A stretch of 64,000 nucleotides of DNA, taken from assembly GCA_029785235.1 (NCBI GenBank), contig JAFMAA010000001.1:62001-126000 (forward strand), given 5' to 3'. Position 1 is the first letter of the stretch; each line of letters begins with the position of its first letter. This DNA comes from Nitrososphaerota archaeon (GTDB lineage: Archaea > Thermoproteota > Nitrososphaeria > Nitrososphaerales > UBA183). Below the pieces are notes generated by a model. It had not been told where the DNA came from and searched no databases. It was given only the letters and a program-made list of their open reading frames with translations. Below are positions 52,501-59,569 of the stretch, in pieces. The translations under genes were made by a program, and so were the position numbers.

Positions 52501-52720
52501 CGCAACGGAGCAAGTGAAGGTCGAGAAGCTAAAGCTCTCGGAGACCGTCAGGCTCAACCTTGGCACGGCATCTACCCTGGCGGTCGCCACCTCGGTGAGA
52601 GGCGAGGTGGCTGAGCTGGACCTCAAGAAGCCCGTGGCGATCGAAAGCGGCATGCGCGCGGCCATCAGCAGGAGGATAGCCGAGAGATGGCGACTCATCG
52701 GGTCGGGCGTCCTGAAGTAA
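49544..52720 (+). CDS. eif2g: Translation initiation factor aIF2 gamma subunit, interrupted by an intein
   Basis: This GTPase carries initiator Met-tRNA to the small ribosomal subunit. The frame encodes 1058 residues. Residues 35-671 are an intein, leaving a 421-residue extein of normal size. GHVDHGK (28-34) is followed directly after splicing by TTLTQAL, restoring the P loop. The switch and zinc region (KCTQDHG, CPVCGRKT), DCPGHE (G3) and NKVD (G4) are intact, followed by the two beta-barrel domains. Without splicing the GTP site would be broken, so the factor must depend on splicing. The start is GTG. It leads the cluster that continues with the PIN gene after a 712-nt gap. Confidence 0.96.
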   Translation: MSEQKASEASQLQTPLPKQPEVNIGTSGHVDHGKCVGYFDYALVNGQPMTGQEIDNLMSQQGKLIARIDEGEYYSFEDNSVISMDEKFQPVIGKARFYKEHYRGVMVNIETSTGRKISVTPSHPLLVNRGGTILWIPSEALAQGDHVSILRTVPLPEDAAFYEPVNEMRQMFDLVTWEEYEQLRVASNEFSNLHGLDERQIDQIRIVAGLPVSKLCRRAKVSENSYRKLLRGKPIRIDSRVRLLTALERSGMQRLTPGQFLIGMKRGRYPTRKLTSLTMDVDLAKWFAFVWSGGTSRANSVGVTQTVQMEMLLEWREITRRKLGVEIRAYKDGSYRINNFPFVWYLRKKFGFVPGNESVRHIQPWVCKLPKAQKKAFLRWFLTLDGEFDKHSGQIIVTQANEKNIVILAYLLHSFGIVPRLGVRTRKLKRGMKEYFKLSISGRSDLGTFAREIGFEDLRIQEKLTRYLERIKKESKETDFSIPIDFDTFKEHLRISGLVREGFGGTAPPFMGSSEWYKAYEMAGTSGRLSRTRLLLVIREIDSQVQRLQGSLSRLRSSPSGILAHMSLAGFPQGTIANELGFSRRKLMRILKKGTATELESLAVHVEEKTRKNIKSIESWLVQLRRLATTPMEFDRIDRIDRETYDGMVFDLSVPGPMNFIGGTTSIVCHNTTLTQALTGVWASAHSEELRRGITIKVGYADAAVYKCTQDHGAASYSTSPVCPVCGRKTVFLRAISFVDCPGHESLMTNMLAGAFLMDGALLVVAANEPVPKPQTREHLQALQMLGMKKIVIAQNKVDLVTDAEAEKNYSQIQKFTKGTVAESAPIIPISAQQKLNIDALIESLESVVPTPKRDAGASPLMYILRSFDVNKPGAAVQGLSGGVLGGSLTRGELRVGEEIELRPGMVDERSGKFVPVITKVSSLQTSAGPSDRVGPGGLIAVGTHLDPTFVKGDQMVGSVIGKPGTLPETLEHVTLDVTLLETAVGATEQVKVEKLKLSETVRLNLGTASTLAVATSVRGEVAELDLKKPVAIESGMRAAISRRIAERWRLIGSGVLK
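49646..51556 (+). mobile_element. Intein in aIF2-gamma with degenerate LAGLIDADG endonuclease
   Basis: This 637-residue insertion begins with Cys, has a block B of the form TPSHPLLV and ends VCHN before Thr of the extein, so all class 1 splicing residues are present. A helix-turn-helix-like segment (PVSKLCRRAKVSENSYRKLL) follows the N-terminal splicing domain. The endonuclease region has first motif WFAFVWSGG, where Gly replaces the catalytic acid, and second motif WFLTLDGEF, where Asp remains. The cutting activity is therefore probably lost. The DNA is visibly richer in A+T than the flanking extein, which suggests fairly recent arrival. Confidence 0.92.
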
Positions 52721-53432
52721 GAAGTCCCACCTGCACGACTGGAAGGGAATCCGCTCCAGTTCTACGGCTGAAAGCGTCTCAAACCCACGTCACGCTCTGC
52801 AAACGCGCCGTATGTAGTGAGGGTCATCCCTGTCTTTTCGCGATCGGCAGGACGAAAGAGTCGGCGAGCGAAAGCCTGCCGTTCCAACATTTCTGCATCC
52901 CAGCTGCCATGGATTGACACACGTTCCTCTCCATCACCGTCAAGCGTTCGGCGAGTTGCTGGGACGTTAGGAGGGAACTTCCCTGACGATCTGCATGTCT
53001 TGTAGTTGAATTCGGCTGATGAGACGGGAGAGATCAGGCCTCCAGCTTCGCCAGACTCGTTTCCTTCCACGATGAAGTCGTCCGTCCTTGGCATAGATGA
53101 GCGACAGCGTGCCGGCGTCAAAGGCAGAGCGCGCCATCCCAGAGCCCTCCCTGCGGTGCTCCGCCTCCGACTCGCGAAACCTGGATTATGTTGTCCCGCT
53201 GATGTCCCCCACTGCAGTAAGTCCTTGTCAATGGAGGAACGTGGATGAGGGTGAGGCGGCGTCCAGTCTCCAGGATGCGAGCTTGTCACCTTTATGGACG
53301 CCATACTTCTTTCGGGGAGATGCAGGGATGTTGACGTGCTCTTGCTCGTAAAGTCTCAACCACCGCCATACAAAACGATAGATACCATATATTGAAGTCT
53401 CCATATGGTATGCGTCAGGAAAAAGTAGGACG
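52721..53432. other. 712-nt gene-free stretch between aIF2-gamma and the PIN gene
   Basis: In many archaea these two genes are close together. Here the gap holds only short open frames on both strands, none recognisable. Its last 60 nt are A+T-rich and contain the perfect inverted repeat described at 53382. Decayed coding DNA or an untranslated RNA are both possible. Confidence 0.5.
53382..53411. promoter_or_regulatory. Perfect inverted repeat over the PIN-gene promoter, candidate operator
   Basis: ATACCATAT (53382-53390) and ATATGGTAT (53403-53411) are exact complements with a 12-nt spacer, so the half-sites repeat after 21 bp, two helical turns. The right half covers the position expected for the TATA box of the TTG start at 53433. 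A dimeric regulator bound here would block TBP. Confidence 0.6.
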
Positions 53433-53801
53433 TTGCAGAAAGTAGTCTTCGACAGCAGCTTCCTCATGACTGTGGTGGAGAAGCCCACCACATGGTTCGA
53501 GGACATAGTCGAGGCTCTCGGGACCGTCCAGCCTATCCTCCTGGATTGCGTGAAGGCCGAGCTTCAGAAGCTCGCGTTAGGGGGAGGAGGAAGGTCCCGG
53601 ACCGCCAGGGTGGCCCTCGACCTGGCGTCGAGATTCGCCCCCGAATCCTGCGGCGGGGCCAGTGTCGACGACGAGATAGTCTCCGCGGCCAGGACGTCTG
53701 GGGCGTATGTAGCAACGATGGACTCCGGACTTCTCACCACCCTGAAGGCTGCACGAATAAGAGCGGTCACCCTCAGCTCTGGCAGGATACGGCTCGTCTG
53801 A
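53433..53801 (+). CDS. Fcf1/Utp24-like PIN domain nuclease
   Basis: This 122-residue PIN domain protein matches the archaeal Fcf1-like group that is commonly next to aIF2-gamma and is implied in ribosomal RNA processing. The acidic active-site residues are visible: Asp in VVFDSSFLM (about residue 6), Glu in VKAELQKL (about 43), and Asp residues in SVDDEIVSAA (about 77) and ATMDSGLL (about 95). It is a single domain without a zinc ribbon. The TTG start follows the inverted repeat by 22 nt. Context argues for a housekeeping role rather than a toxin, but the operator-like repeat is reminiscent of toxin control. Confidence 0.85.
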   Translation: MQKVVFDSSFLMTVVEKPTTWFEDIVEALGTVQPILLDCVKAELQKLALGGGGRSRTARVALDLASRFAPESCGGASVDDEIVSAARTSGAYVATMDSGLLTTLKAARIRAVTLSSGRIRLV

Positions 53802-53853
53802 GGCAGGCTGGTCTCGGGAAGCGGTTAAAGCGGGGGCTAAGGGCGCGGGGCGT

Positions 53854-54633
53854 ATGACCTCGGGAGGGCTCCGGATAGACGCGGCACGAGAGACAGACAG
53901 AATCGTCGCCTTCATCAGGAGCACAGTCGGAGGAGCGGGGGCAGAAGGTGTCGAGGTGTCCCTGAGCGGAGGGATCGACAGCAGCGTCGTAGGGGCGCTC
54001 TGTGTCAGGGCGCTGGGGAAGGATAAGGTCGTGGGGCTCCTCCTCCCGTCCGAGCACACCCCTCCTGAGGACGCTGAGGACGCCAGGGGGCTGGCGAGCG
54101 CATGGGGGATACGGACTGAGACGATTCAGATCACCAAGACAGTAAAAACGGTCCTAGAGTCGTCAAGGCTCGAAGGGACCAGGGTAGCAAGTGCGAACGT
54201 CCAGGCGAGGGTCAGGATGACCATAGCATACTACTTCGCCAACACCCTCCAGCTCCTGGTGGCAGGGACCGGGGACAAGAGCGAGGAGACGCTAGGGTTC
54301 TTCACCAAGGGCGGCGACGGGCTCGCCGACTTCCTCCCCATAGCCCACCTCTACAAGACGCAGGTCCGCCTTTTGGGGGCCTACTTGGGTCTTCCCAGTG
54401 GCGTGGTCGAGAAGCCCGCGTCCCCCCAGCTATGGCCTGGCCACAAAGCGACTGACGAGCTCCCCGCGGACTATGACAAGCTGGACATAGCCCTCCACCG
54501 CCTGTTCGACTTGAAATCTGGGGTCGAAGAAGCCGCCGCCGAGGCGGGGCTCCCGGTTAGCGCTGTCGAGAAGGCCCTTGAGATGCACAGGAGGACAGCG
54601 CACAAGAGGGCCCTCCCCCCTTCGCTGGAGTAA
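53854..54633 (+). CDS. nadE: NAD+ synthetase, ammonia-dependent type
   Basis: This 259-residue enzyme amidates nicotinic acid adenine dinucleotide to NAD+ using ATP. The PP-loop motif VSLSGGIDSSVVGAL (about 30-44) and the blocks NVQARVRMTIAYYFAN and GTGDKSEETLGFFTKGGDG (about 143-161) are conserved. No glutaminase domain is present, so ammonia is the direct nitrogen donor. The ATG lies about 28 nt after a GTTAAAG box and 52 bp after the PIN gene. Its insertion between the PIN and rpoE1 genes is a local variation of the archaeal cluster. Confidence 0.95.
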   Translation: MTSGGLRIDAARETDRIVAFIRSTVGGAGAEGVEVSLSGGIDSSVVGALCVRALGKDKVVGLLLPSEHTPPEDAEDARGLASAWGIRTETIQITKTVKTVLESSRLEGTRVASANVQARVRMTIAYYFANTLQLLVAGTGDKSEETLGFFTKGGDGLADFLPIAHLYKTQVRLLGAYLGLPSGVVEKPASPQLWPGHKATDELPADYDKLDIALHRLFDLKSGVEEAAAEAGLPVSAVEKALEMHRRTAHKRALPPSLE

Positions 54634-54712
54634 GAACGTCTCATACGCCCCTCGTCCCCACCAAAGATTAAAATCGCTGAGCCGAAGGGGTGCCCAAGTT
54701 TCTGAGTAATTC

Positions 54713-55297
54713 ATGTTCGAGCTCGTGAACCTTGAAGATGTGGTGAGGGTCCCCCCCGACCGGTTCGGCTCCCCACTGGAGAATGTGGCAATGGACCTGC
54801 TGAAACTGAAGTATGAGAGTACGATCAACCCCGACCACGGTTACCTGGTCCTCGTCACCAAAGTGGATGTTGATAAGGTCGGGAAGATCATAGCTGGAGA
54901 CGGCGCGACGTACCATCGGGTGAGGTTCGAGGTCCTCTCCTTCTACCCCATGAAGCAGGAGATAGTCGAAGGCGAGATAGTCGAAGTGACCGACTTCGGC
55001 GCCTTCGTGAGGGTGGGCCCCGCCGACGCTCTCCTTCATCTCAGCCAGATAATGGACGATTATCTGACCAGCGACGTGAAATCCGGGATCATCACAGCCT
55101 CACAGAGCAAGAGGACGCTCCGTGTTGGGAGCAAGGTGAGGGTCAGGATCACTGCCGTGAGCCTAGGGCACGGCATATCCATGGGGAAGATAGGGGTGAC
55201 CTGTAGACAGCCTTTCATGGGAGCCCTCGAGTGGATCGATGAAGATGTGGCGAAGGCGGTCAAGGCTCGCAAGGTTGAGGGACGGGCGGAGAAGTAA
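54713..55297 (+). CDS. rpoE1: RNA polymerase subunit Rpo7 (RpoE1, Rpb7 homologue)
   Basis: This 194-residue subunit forms the polymerase stalk with Rpo4 and binds the emerging RNA. The N-terminal tip domain (FELVNLEDVVRVPPDRFG) covers about 1-80. The C-terminal S1-type OB fold starts at VEGEIVEVTDFGAFVRVGP (about 83) and includes LLHLSQIMDDY. An ATTAAAAT box at 54667-54674 lies about 43 nt upstream, so a short leader is likely. Spt4 follows after 5 bp, as in other archaea. Confidence 0.95.
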   Translation: MFELVNLEDVVRVPPDRFGSPLENVAMDLLKLKYESTINPDHGYLVLVTKVDVDKVGKIIAGDGATYHRVRFEVLSFYPMKQEIVEGEIVEVTDFGAFVRVGPADALLHLSQIMDDYLTSDVKSGIITASQSKRTLRVGSKVRVRITAVSLGHGISMGKIGVTCRQPFMGALEWIDEDVAKAVKARKVEGRAEK

Positions 55298-55302
55298 GCG
55301 CG

Positions 55303-55488
55303 ATGAAAGAGCTGGCCTGCCGCAAGTGCAGGATGCTGACCTCCGAGAAGGCTTGCCCCAACGATGGGTCGACGGAGCTGAGCAATGAGTGGTCCGGGCT
55401 CATCATAATAATCAACGCCGAGAAGTCCCAGGTCGCCAAGACCTTAGGCATCGTGAAGCCAGGTCGCTACGCCCTCAAGGTAAGCTAG
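55303..55488 (+). CDS. spt4: Transcription elongation factor Spt4 (RpoE2)
   Basis: This 61-residue protein partners Spt5 to keep RNA polymerase processive. The zinc region reads CRKC at the N-terminus and then CPND, so three Cys are present and the fourth zinc ligand of the family's second CxxC pair is Asp. The rest, EWSGLIIIINAEKSQVAKTLG and GRYALKVS, is typical. It follows rpoE1 by 5 bp and precedes the dephospho-CoA kinase by 4 bp. Confidence 0.93.
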   Translation: MKELACRKCRMLTSEKACPNDGSTELSNEWSGLIIIINAEKSQVAKTLGIVKPGRYALKVS

Positions 55489-55492
55489 CCAA

Positions 55493-56011
55493 TTGACCGG
55501 GGTGTTCAGGCTCCCTGAGGCTCTGAGGCCGAAGCTGGCGGAGCCCCTTGGGGAAGTGTTCGACTCCAGGGAGGCAGCGGGAGAGAGGTTCGTTAAGCTG
55601 GCCAGGGAGGCGTCGATGGTCGTGACGGTCGGAGACAGGGTCACAGAGACCCTGCACTCCATCGGGATGACCCCCGCTGTGCATGTGGTCGACGGCGTGG
55701 AGCGGCGGTCCAGGAGAGATCCCCCCGAAGTCCCCTACGCCAGGCTTGTGAAGGTGAGCAACCCGGCCGGGACACTGACCCAGGACGCCATAGACGGGAT
55801 GAGGGAGGCTTTCACCGGGAGAAAGCCGGTCCGCGTGCTGGTAGACGGCGAGGAGGACCTCATGGCCATGCTCGCAATAGCCATGGCCCCGGTCTCTGCG
55901 ATCGTGTTCTACGGGCAGCCTGGTGCGGGGGTAGTCGCAGTCAAAGTCAACGGGATGACGAAGGCGAGGAACAGGGCGATACTCTCAGAGATGGGCATCG
56001 AGAGGCTGTAG
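55493..56011 (+). CDS. GTP-dependent dephospho-CoA kinase (DUF359)
   Basis: This 172-residue enzyme belongs to the archaeal DUF359 family, shown in Thermococcus to phosphorylate dephospho-CoA with GTP in the last step of CoA synthesis. Conserved blocks are VVTVGDRVTETL, HVVDGVERR, NPAGTLT, VDGEEDLMAMLA and VFYGQPGAGVVAV, which carry the acidic catalytic residues and the nucleotide site. The start is TTG at 55493, 4 bp after spt4. Its position between spt4 and eS24 is the usual one in many archaea. Confidence 0.93.
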   Translation: MTGVFRLPEALRPKLAEPLGEVFDSREAAGERFVKLAREASMVVTVGDRVTETLHSIGMTPAVHVVDGVERRSRRDPPEVPYARLVKVSNPAGTLTQDAIDGMREAFTGRKPVRVLVDGEEDLMAMLAIAMAPVSAIVFYGQPGAGVVAVKVNGMTKARNRAILSEMGIERL

Positions 56012-56021
56012 AGGCCTCAAC

Positions 56022-56029
56022 TTAATATC
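56022..56029 (+). promoter_or_regulatory. TATA box of the eS24 gene
   Basis: TTAATATC is centred 28 nt before the TTG start at 56054. It indicates a promoter inside the rpoE1-to-eS31 run, which lets the ribosomal proteins be made independently. Confidence 0.65.
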
Positions 56030-56053
56030 CTCGCTAAATTCGGGTGCTCCGGT

Positions 56054-56395
56054 TTGCAGGTGGAGAAGAAGTCCCAGTCCAAGGTCCTTGACAGGGCATA
56101 CGTGGAGTTGGCCTTGGAGGACAGGGCGGGGAAGATAACGAGGAAAGAGGCAATCGCGGCCGTGGCCCAGGAGATGGGGGTCCCATCCGAGAACGTGGCC
56201 CTCATCAGGATGGACGGCCAGTCAGGTACGACCAAGGTGCTAGGCAAGTTCTACGTCTACGGCTCCCCTGAGTCCAAGAAGCGAATACACCTCCGCCATC
56301 TGGGCGAGAGAGCCCTCTCCAAGGAGGAGCGCGAGAAGCTGAAGCAGGAGAGGAAGAAGGCCGCCGCTCCAGCGGCAGCAGGGGCTAAGAAGTAG
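56054..56395 (+). CDS. rps24e: Ribosomal protein eS24
   Basis: This 113-residue small-subunit protein matches eS24 in VLDRAYVELALEDRAGKITRKEA and the block VALIRMDGQSGTTKVLGKFYVYGS, with a Lys/Ala-rich C-terminal tail. The start is TTG at 56054, placed by the TATA box 28 nt upstream. eS31 follows 2 bp later, the standard archaeal pair. Confidence 0.94.
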   Translation: MQVEKKSQSKVLDRAYVELALEDRAGKITRKEAIAAVAQEMGVPSENVALIRMDGQSGTTKVLGKFYVYGSPESKKRIHLRHLGERALSKEEREKLKQERKKAAAPAAAGAKK

Positions 56396-56397
56396 AG

Positions 56398-56667
56398 ATG
56401 TCAAAGCAGCAGACCCCTCCCCCAGCTCCAGCGCCTCCCCCCGCCGAAGCAGCGGCTCCGGCGGAGGAGAAGCCGGAGAAGAAGGAGAAGCCAAAGGCCC
56501 CGAAGAGGAGGATACAGGTGCACAAGCTCTACAAGGTCGGAGATGGCTCGCTGACCAGGCTCAGGAAGGAGTGCCCGCGGTGTGGAAAAGGTTACTTCAT
56601 GGCCCAGCACGGCGACAGGCTCACCTGCGGCCACTGTGGGTATACCACATACACGCAGAAGGGTTAG
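56398..56667 (+). CDS. rps27ae: Ribosomal protein eS31 (S27ae)
   Basis: This 89-residue protein has the eS31 core RIQVHKLYKVGDGSLTRLRK and a zinc ribbon with four Cys in CPRCG and CGHCG separated by YFMAQHGDRLT. The N-terminal 35 residues are an Ala/Pro/Glu-rich extension with no ubiquitin. It follows eS24 by 2 bp and overlaps the end of the convergent nucleotidyltransferase-kinase gene by 4 bp. Confidence 0.94.
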   Translation: MSKQQTPPPAPAPPPAEAAAPAEEKPEKKEKPKAPKRRIQVHKLYKVGDGSLTRLRKECPRCGKGYFMAQHGDRLTCGHCGYTTYTQKG

Positions 56668-58289
56668 GCGTAGACAGACATCAGCTCTCTGAGCATCTTA
56701 GCCATCCCCGGGGTGAGGAAGGGTCTGAACGGCCCGAAGTACTTCGAACCCTTCGCCTTCGCCACGCACGACCTGTCCCCCTCGCCGACGTAGGAGTCAA
56801 GGAAGGAGACGGCGACCTTTTTCATGGCGCCCTCTTTGTTGGACAGCTTCGCCGTGTAGTAAAGGAACTCCGCCACGTCCCAAGCCTGGTCCCCGCCCTT
56901 GTAGGCTTGCTCCAAGTCGGTGAGGTAGAGCCCTTCCCTGGAGACGATCACGTTGCTCGGCTTGGCGTCCCCCAGCGCCATCCCCCAGCCGTGGACCCGG
57001 GCCATCAGAGACCCGTATGACCCCACCGCGGAGAGAGGGACGTCGTCACCCTTCAGGAAGGTGTTGATCTCTGAAGCGAGTGTGGGCCCGGGGACGAAAT
57101 CCTTCACCAGGACCCTTTCGGCCGGCGCGACGGCCAGGATCCTGGGGACGAGGACGCCCTTCGCTCTTAGGGCCAGGGTGGCACCGTACTCTCGGTCCAT
57201 CCTGATGAGCGGACCCGCGCTGAACTTGTTCGCGGTAGAAGCCCAGATCCCGAGGAGCGCCCACTTCAGTGACCTCACGTCAGTGTAGTTCTTCACAACG
57301 ACCGACCTCTCCGCGTGGCCGCTCCTGAACGTGAGGACCCTGGTGGTAGAGTAAGGTTCACCGATGTCCTTCTCTGTCGTTGAGTAGGTGTCGAAACCGA
57401 GCAGGCGGGCCAACTCCTTGACGAGGAAGGAGGCGTCAGGTATCACGGCCCCTTCGTCCAGCTTCAGCAGCGAGCGTGGTACATCCAGAGGCGCGAACTT
57501 CGGGGGTGCCTCCCTCATCCGCCTGAGCTTCGACAGCGCCTCTCTGCTGAAGACCGAAGGCCCGACCCTCCCGGCGTAGCCGTGGACCGCATACTGCGCG
57601 ACCCCCCTCGCTGTGACTGAGAAGAGTGACTGCACCCTCGTGAACGCGTCCCCCTTAAGCCGCTCGGGGACGAGCCTCACGCCGTCGCGCTCGGCAACGA
57701 GGAACCCCCTCGGCTGGAGGGACTCGGCTGCCGAGCGAAACCCGTCCACTGACGCAGCCCGGTTCTGGTCACCCAGGCGAGAGGTGTAGGTGTGGACGTA
57801 GCTGTAGAGCGCCGGAGGGTAGATGGCCGCGCGCCTGTGGAGCTTCTCGAAGAGGAAGTAGTCGTATGGGACGACCAGGCGGCTGCCGAACTCCCCATAA
57901 TCCGAAGAGAGGTCGAGGAGGGCTTCGACTATCACCCTCTTCTTGTACTCGTGCTCCACGGCCCTGAAGAGCTCCGGGTTCGAGAGGGGCTCGTAGATGT
58001 TGAGCAGCCGCCCTACGACGAACTCGCCCAGGTAAGACGACCGAGCGTCCTGGACCAACATGTCCTCGTCGACGATGAGGGCAGAGGCCGCGACCGGGTC
58101 GTCCACATATCTGTAGCGCACTCCTTCTCGGAAGCGCTTCGACACGATGATCAAATCGTAGTCAGAGTCGGGCCTGGCGTACCCCGCGACCTTCGAGCCG
58201 TAGGCTGCCACCCCCGAAGTCCTCGATGGCTCCACGAGCGCGGCCGCGAGTCGCTCCACCTTGGAGCGCTCTTCCTCTGTCAGCCTCAA
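56664..58289 (-). CDS. Nucleotidyltransferase fused to Bud32/RIO-like kinase
   Basis: This 541-residue protein joins two enzyme domains. Residues 10-110 are a nucleotidyltransferase with GSKVAGYARPDSDYD, where GS (31-32) and the two Asp (43, 45) are the catalytic set. Residues 110-290 are an unrecognised linker domain. Residues 295-541 are a small kinase-like domain with Lys in SVVVKNY, LVKDFVPGP in the hinge, the catalytic loop LGDAKPSNVIV and the metal Asp in LTDLEQA, most like Bud32 or RIO kinases. The catalytic loop reads LGD for HGD. Its ATG overlaps the stop of the zincin-like gene by 4 bp. Substrates are unknown. Kae1 or Bud32 proper are often near eS31 in archaea, which makes the kinase placement notable. 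Confidence 0.8.
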   Translation of the reverse strand: MRLTEEERSKVERLAAALVEPSRTSGVAAYGSKVAGYARPDSDYDLIIVSKRFREGVRYRYVDDPVAASALIVDEDMLVQDARSSYLGEFVVGRLLNIYEPLSNPELFRAVEHEYKKRVIVEALLDLSSDYGEFGSRLVVPYDYFLFEKLHRRAAIYPPALYSYVHTYTSRLGDQNRAASVDGFRSAAESLQPRGFLVAERDGVRLVPERLKGDAFTRVQSLFSVTARGVAQYAVHGYAGRVGPSVFSREALSKLRRMREAPPKFAPLDVPRSLLKLDEGAVIPDASFLVKELARLLGFDTYSTTEKDIGEPYSTTRVLTFRSGHAERSVVVKNYTDVRSLKWALLGIWASTANKFSAGPLIRMDREYGATLALRAKGVLVPRILAVAPAERVLVKDFVPGPTLASEINTFLKGDDVPLSAVGSYGSLMARVHGWGMALGDAKPSNVIVSREGLYLTDLEQAYKGGDQAWDVAEFLYYTAKLSNKEGAMKKVAVSFLDSYVGEGDRSCVAKAKGSKYFGPFRPFLTPGMAKMLRELMSVYA

Positions 58290-59017
58290 GGGCGAGCCTT
58301 CTCTCTGAGCTCGGTGACCTTCGCCAAGACCGCTGGGTCGAACCTCGTGGCTGCCACCGCGTCCATGGGGAGGCTGACCCTGTTCTCCTCGGGCCCCACC
58401 AGGCGGATGGGGAGGTTCTTAGCGATCCACCCCGCCCCCACCTTCTTGTTGAGGGCTTCGTCAGAGAGCTCGTTCTTGAACTTCCTGCTTATCAGAGAGA
58501 CGAGGGCCTTGTCTGAGAAGATCAGCCTGGGAGGGGTGACGCGCTCTGCGTCAGCGAAGGCCGCTTCATAGAGCGTGGTGGCGGCCTCGTCGCTGGTGAC
58601 ATCGGTGGTGCTGAACTTTCGTACGAGGTCGACGTAGTGCGTGAACTCGTGGGCTGCGACCGCGTCCAAGGTTCCCTTGGTCCCGAAGGCGACCAGGGCG
58701 GCGGTGAATTGGACGAGGATTAGGACGCTCCCGTTGGCGGCTGTGGGTATCACCCTGGCGAACAGCACCCCCATCTGGCCGTACTCGCTCCCAGACTTCG
58801 AGACGGGGAGGGTCGGCTCGATGTAATAGGGAGGATATCTGAGCCCGCTGGCCTTCTCGACCCGCTCCACGGCTCCCTGAAGGAGTCGCATCCTCAGCCG
58901 CACCTTCTTGACCAGCGCCCTCGGCACCTTCTCCTGAGCCACTGCCTGGTCGAGGAGTATGAGCGGGTCCAACCGATTCGTGACCTCGTCTCCGTGCATA
59001 TGAACCTTAGGCGTCAC
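58286..59017 (-). CDS. Zincin-like putative metalloprotease (HExxH)
   Basis: I do not recognise the family of this 243-residue protein. HEFTHYVDLV at about residues 124-133 is an HExxH zinc-protease motif within a predicted helix. A Glu further on (EAAFADAE, about 151) could be the third ligand. There is no signal peptide, so it would act in the cytoplasm. The start is GTG, overlapping the Lrp stop by 4 bp, and the stop overlaps the start of the fusion kinase by 4 bp. Activity is inferred from the motif only. Confidence 0.75.
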   Translation of the reverse strand: MTPKVHMHGDEVTNRLDPLILLDQAVAQEKVPRALVKKVRLRMRLLQGAVERVEKASGLRYPPYYIEPTLPVSKSGSEYGQMGVLFARVIPTAANGSVLILVQFTAALVAFGTKGTLDAVAAHEFTHYVDLVRKFSTTDVTSDEAATTLYEAAFADAERVTPPRLIFSDKALVSLISRKFKNELSDEALNKKVGAGWIAKNLPIRLVGPEENRVSLPMDAVAATRFDPAVLAKVTELREKARP

Positions 59018-59472
59018 TCGATCAGCCTGAAGCTCACAGGAGGGTCACGCCTGGAGACCTCCATGAACACCTCAGTGTGCATGACGCCGGGTATCTTCCC
59101 TATCACATCATAGACGGCCCGGTGCAGCTCGTCGAGGGACTGTCCTCTGAGGTTGAGTATCAAGTCGAAGCGCCCGGTCACTTCCCTGATAAGCCTGACC
59201 CCCTCAGTCTTCTCGACCTCCTTCAGGATTGCCTCCCTCAACTTGGGATCGATATTGAGCCCCGCCAAAGCTCCGGCACGCATACCCAGCCTGTCCTCGT
59301 TGACCTGTATAGTGAACCGCTCTATCACCCCCCTTTTCTGCAGGCGCTTTATCCTGCTGTACATCACCGAGAGGTTGACCCCGAGTTCCTTGCCGAGCTT
59401 GGGGACAGATACCGAAGCGTCCGTGTGGAGCGAAGAGAGTATCTTCATGTCCAAGTCGTCAAGTTTGGCCAA
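59014..59472 (-). CDS. Lrp/AsnC family transcriptional regulator
   Basis: This 152-residue protein has an N-terminal winged HTH (LDMKILSSLHTDASVSVPKLGKELG, then VMYSRIKRLQKRGVIERF) and a C-terminal RAM ligand-binding domain (about 65-145) with GRFDLILNLRG. It is first in the operon with the zincin and the nucleotidyltransferase-kinase, coupled by 4-bp overlaps. It may control this operon. The start is TTG at 59472. Confidence 0.93.
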   Translation of the reverse strand: MAKLDDLDMKILSSLHTDASVSVPKLGKELGVNLSVMYSRIKRLQKRGVIERFTIQVNEDRLGMRAGALAGLNIDPKLREAILKEVEKTEGVRLIREVTGRFDLILNLRGQSLDELHRAVYDVIGKIPGVMHTEVFMEVSRRDPPVSFRLIE

Positions 59473-59569
59473 ATCGTTATCCTCAGTATCTCGCAGGACG
59501 CGCGATATTTCTACTTTTCAGGCCGAGAATCAGCGACTTTCAGGTCAAAATCGTTCTGACCTTAAGAAT

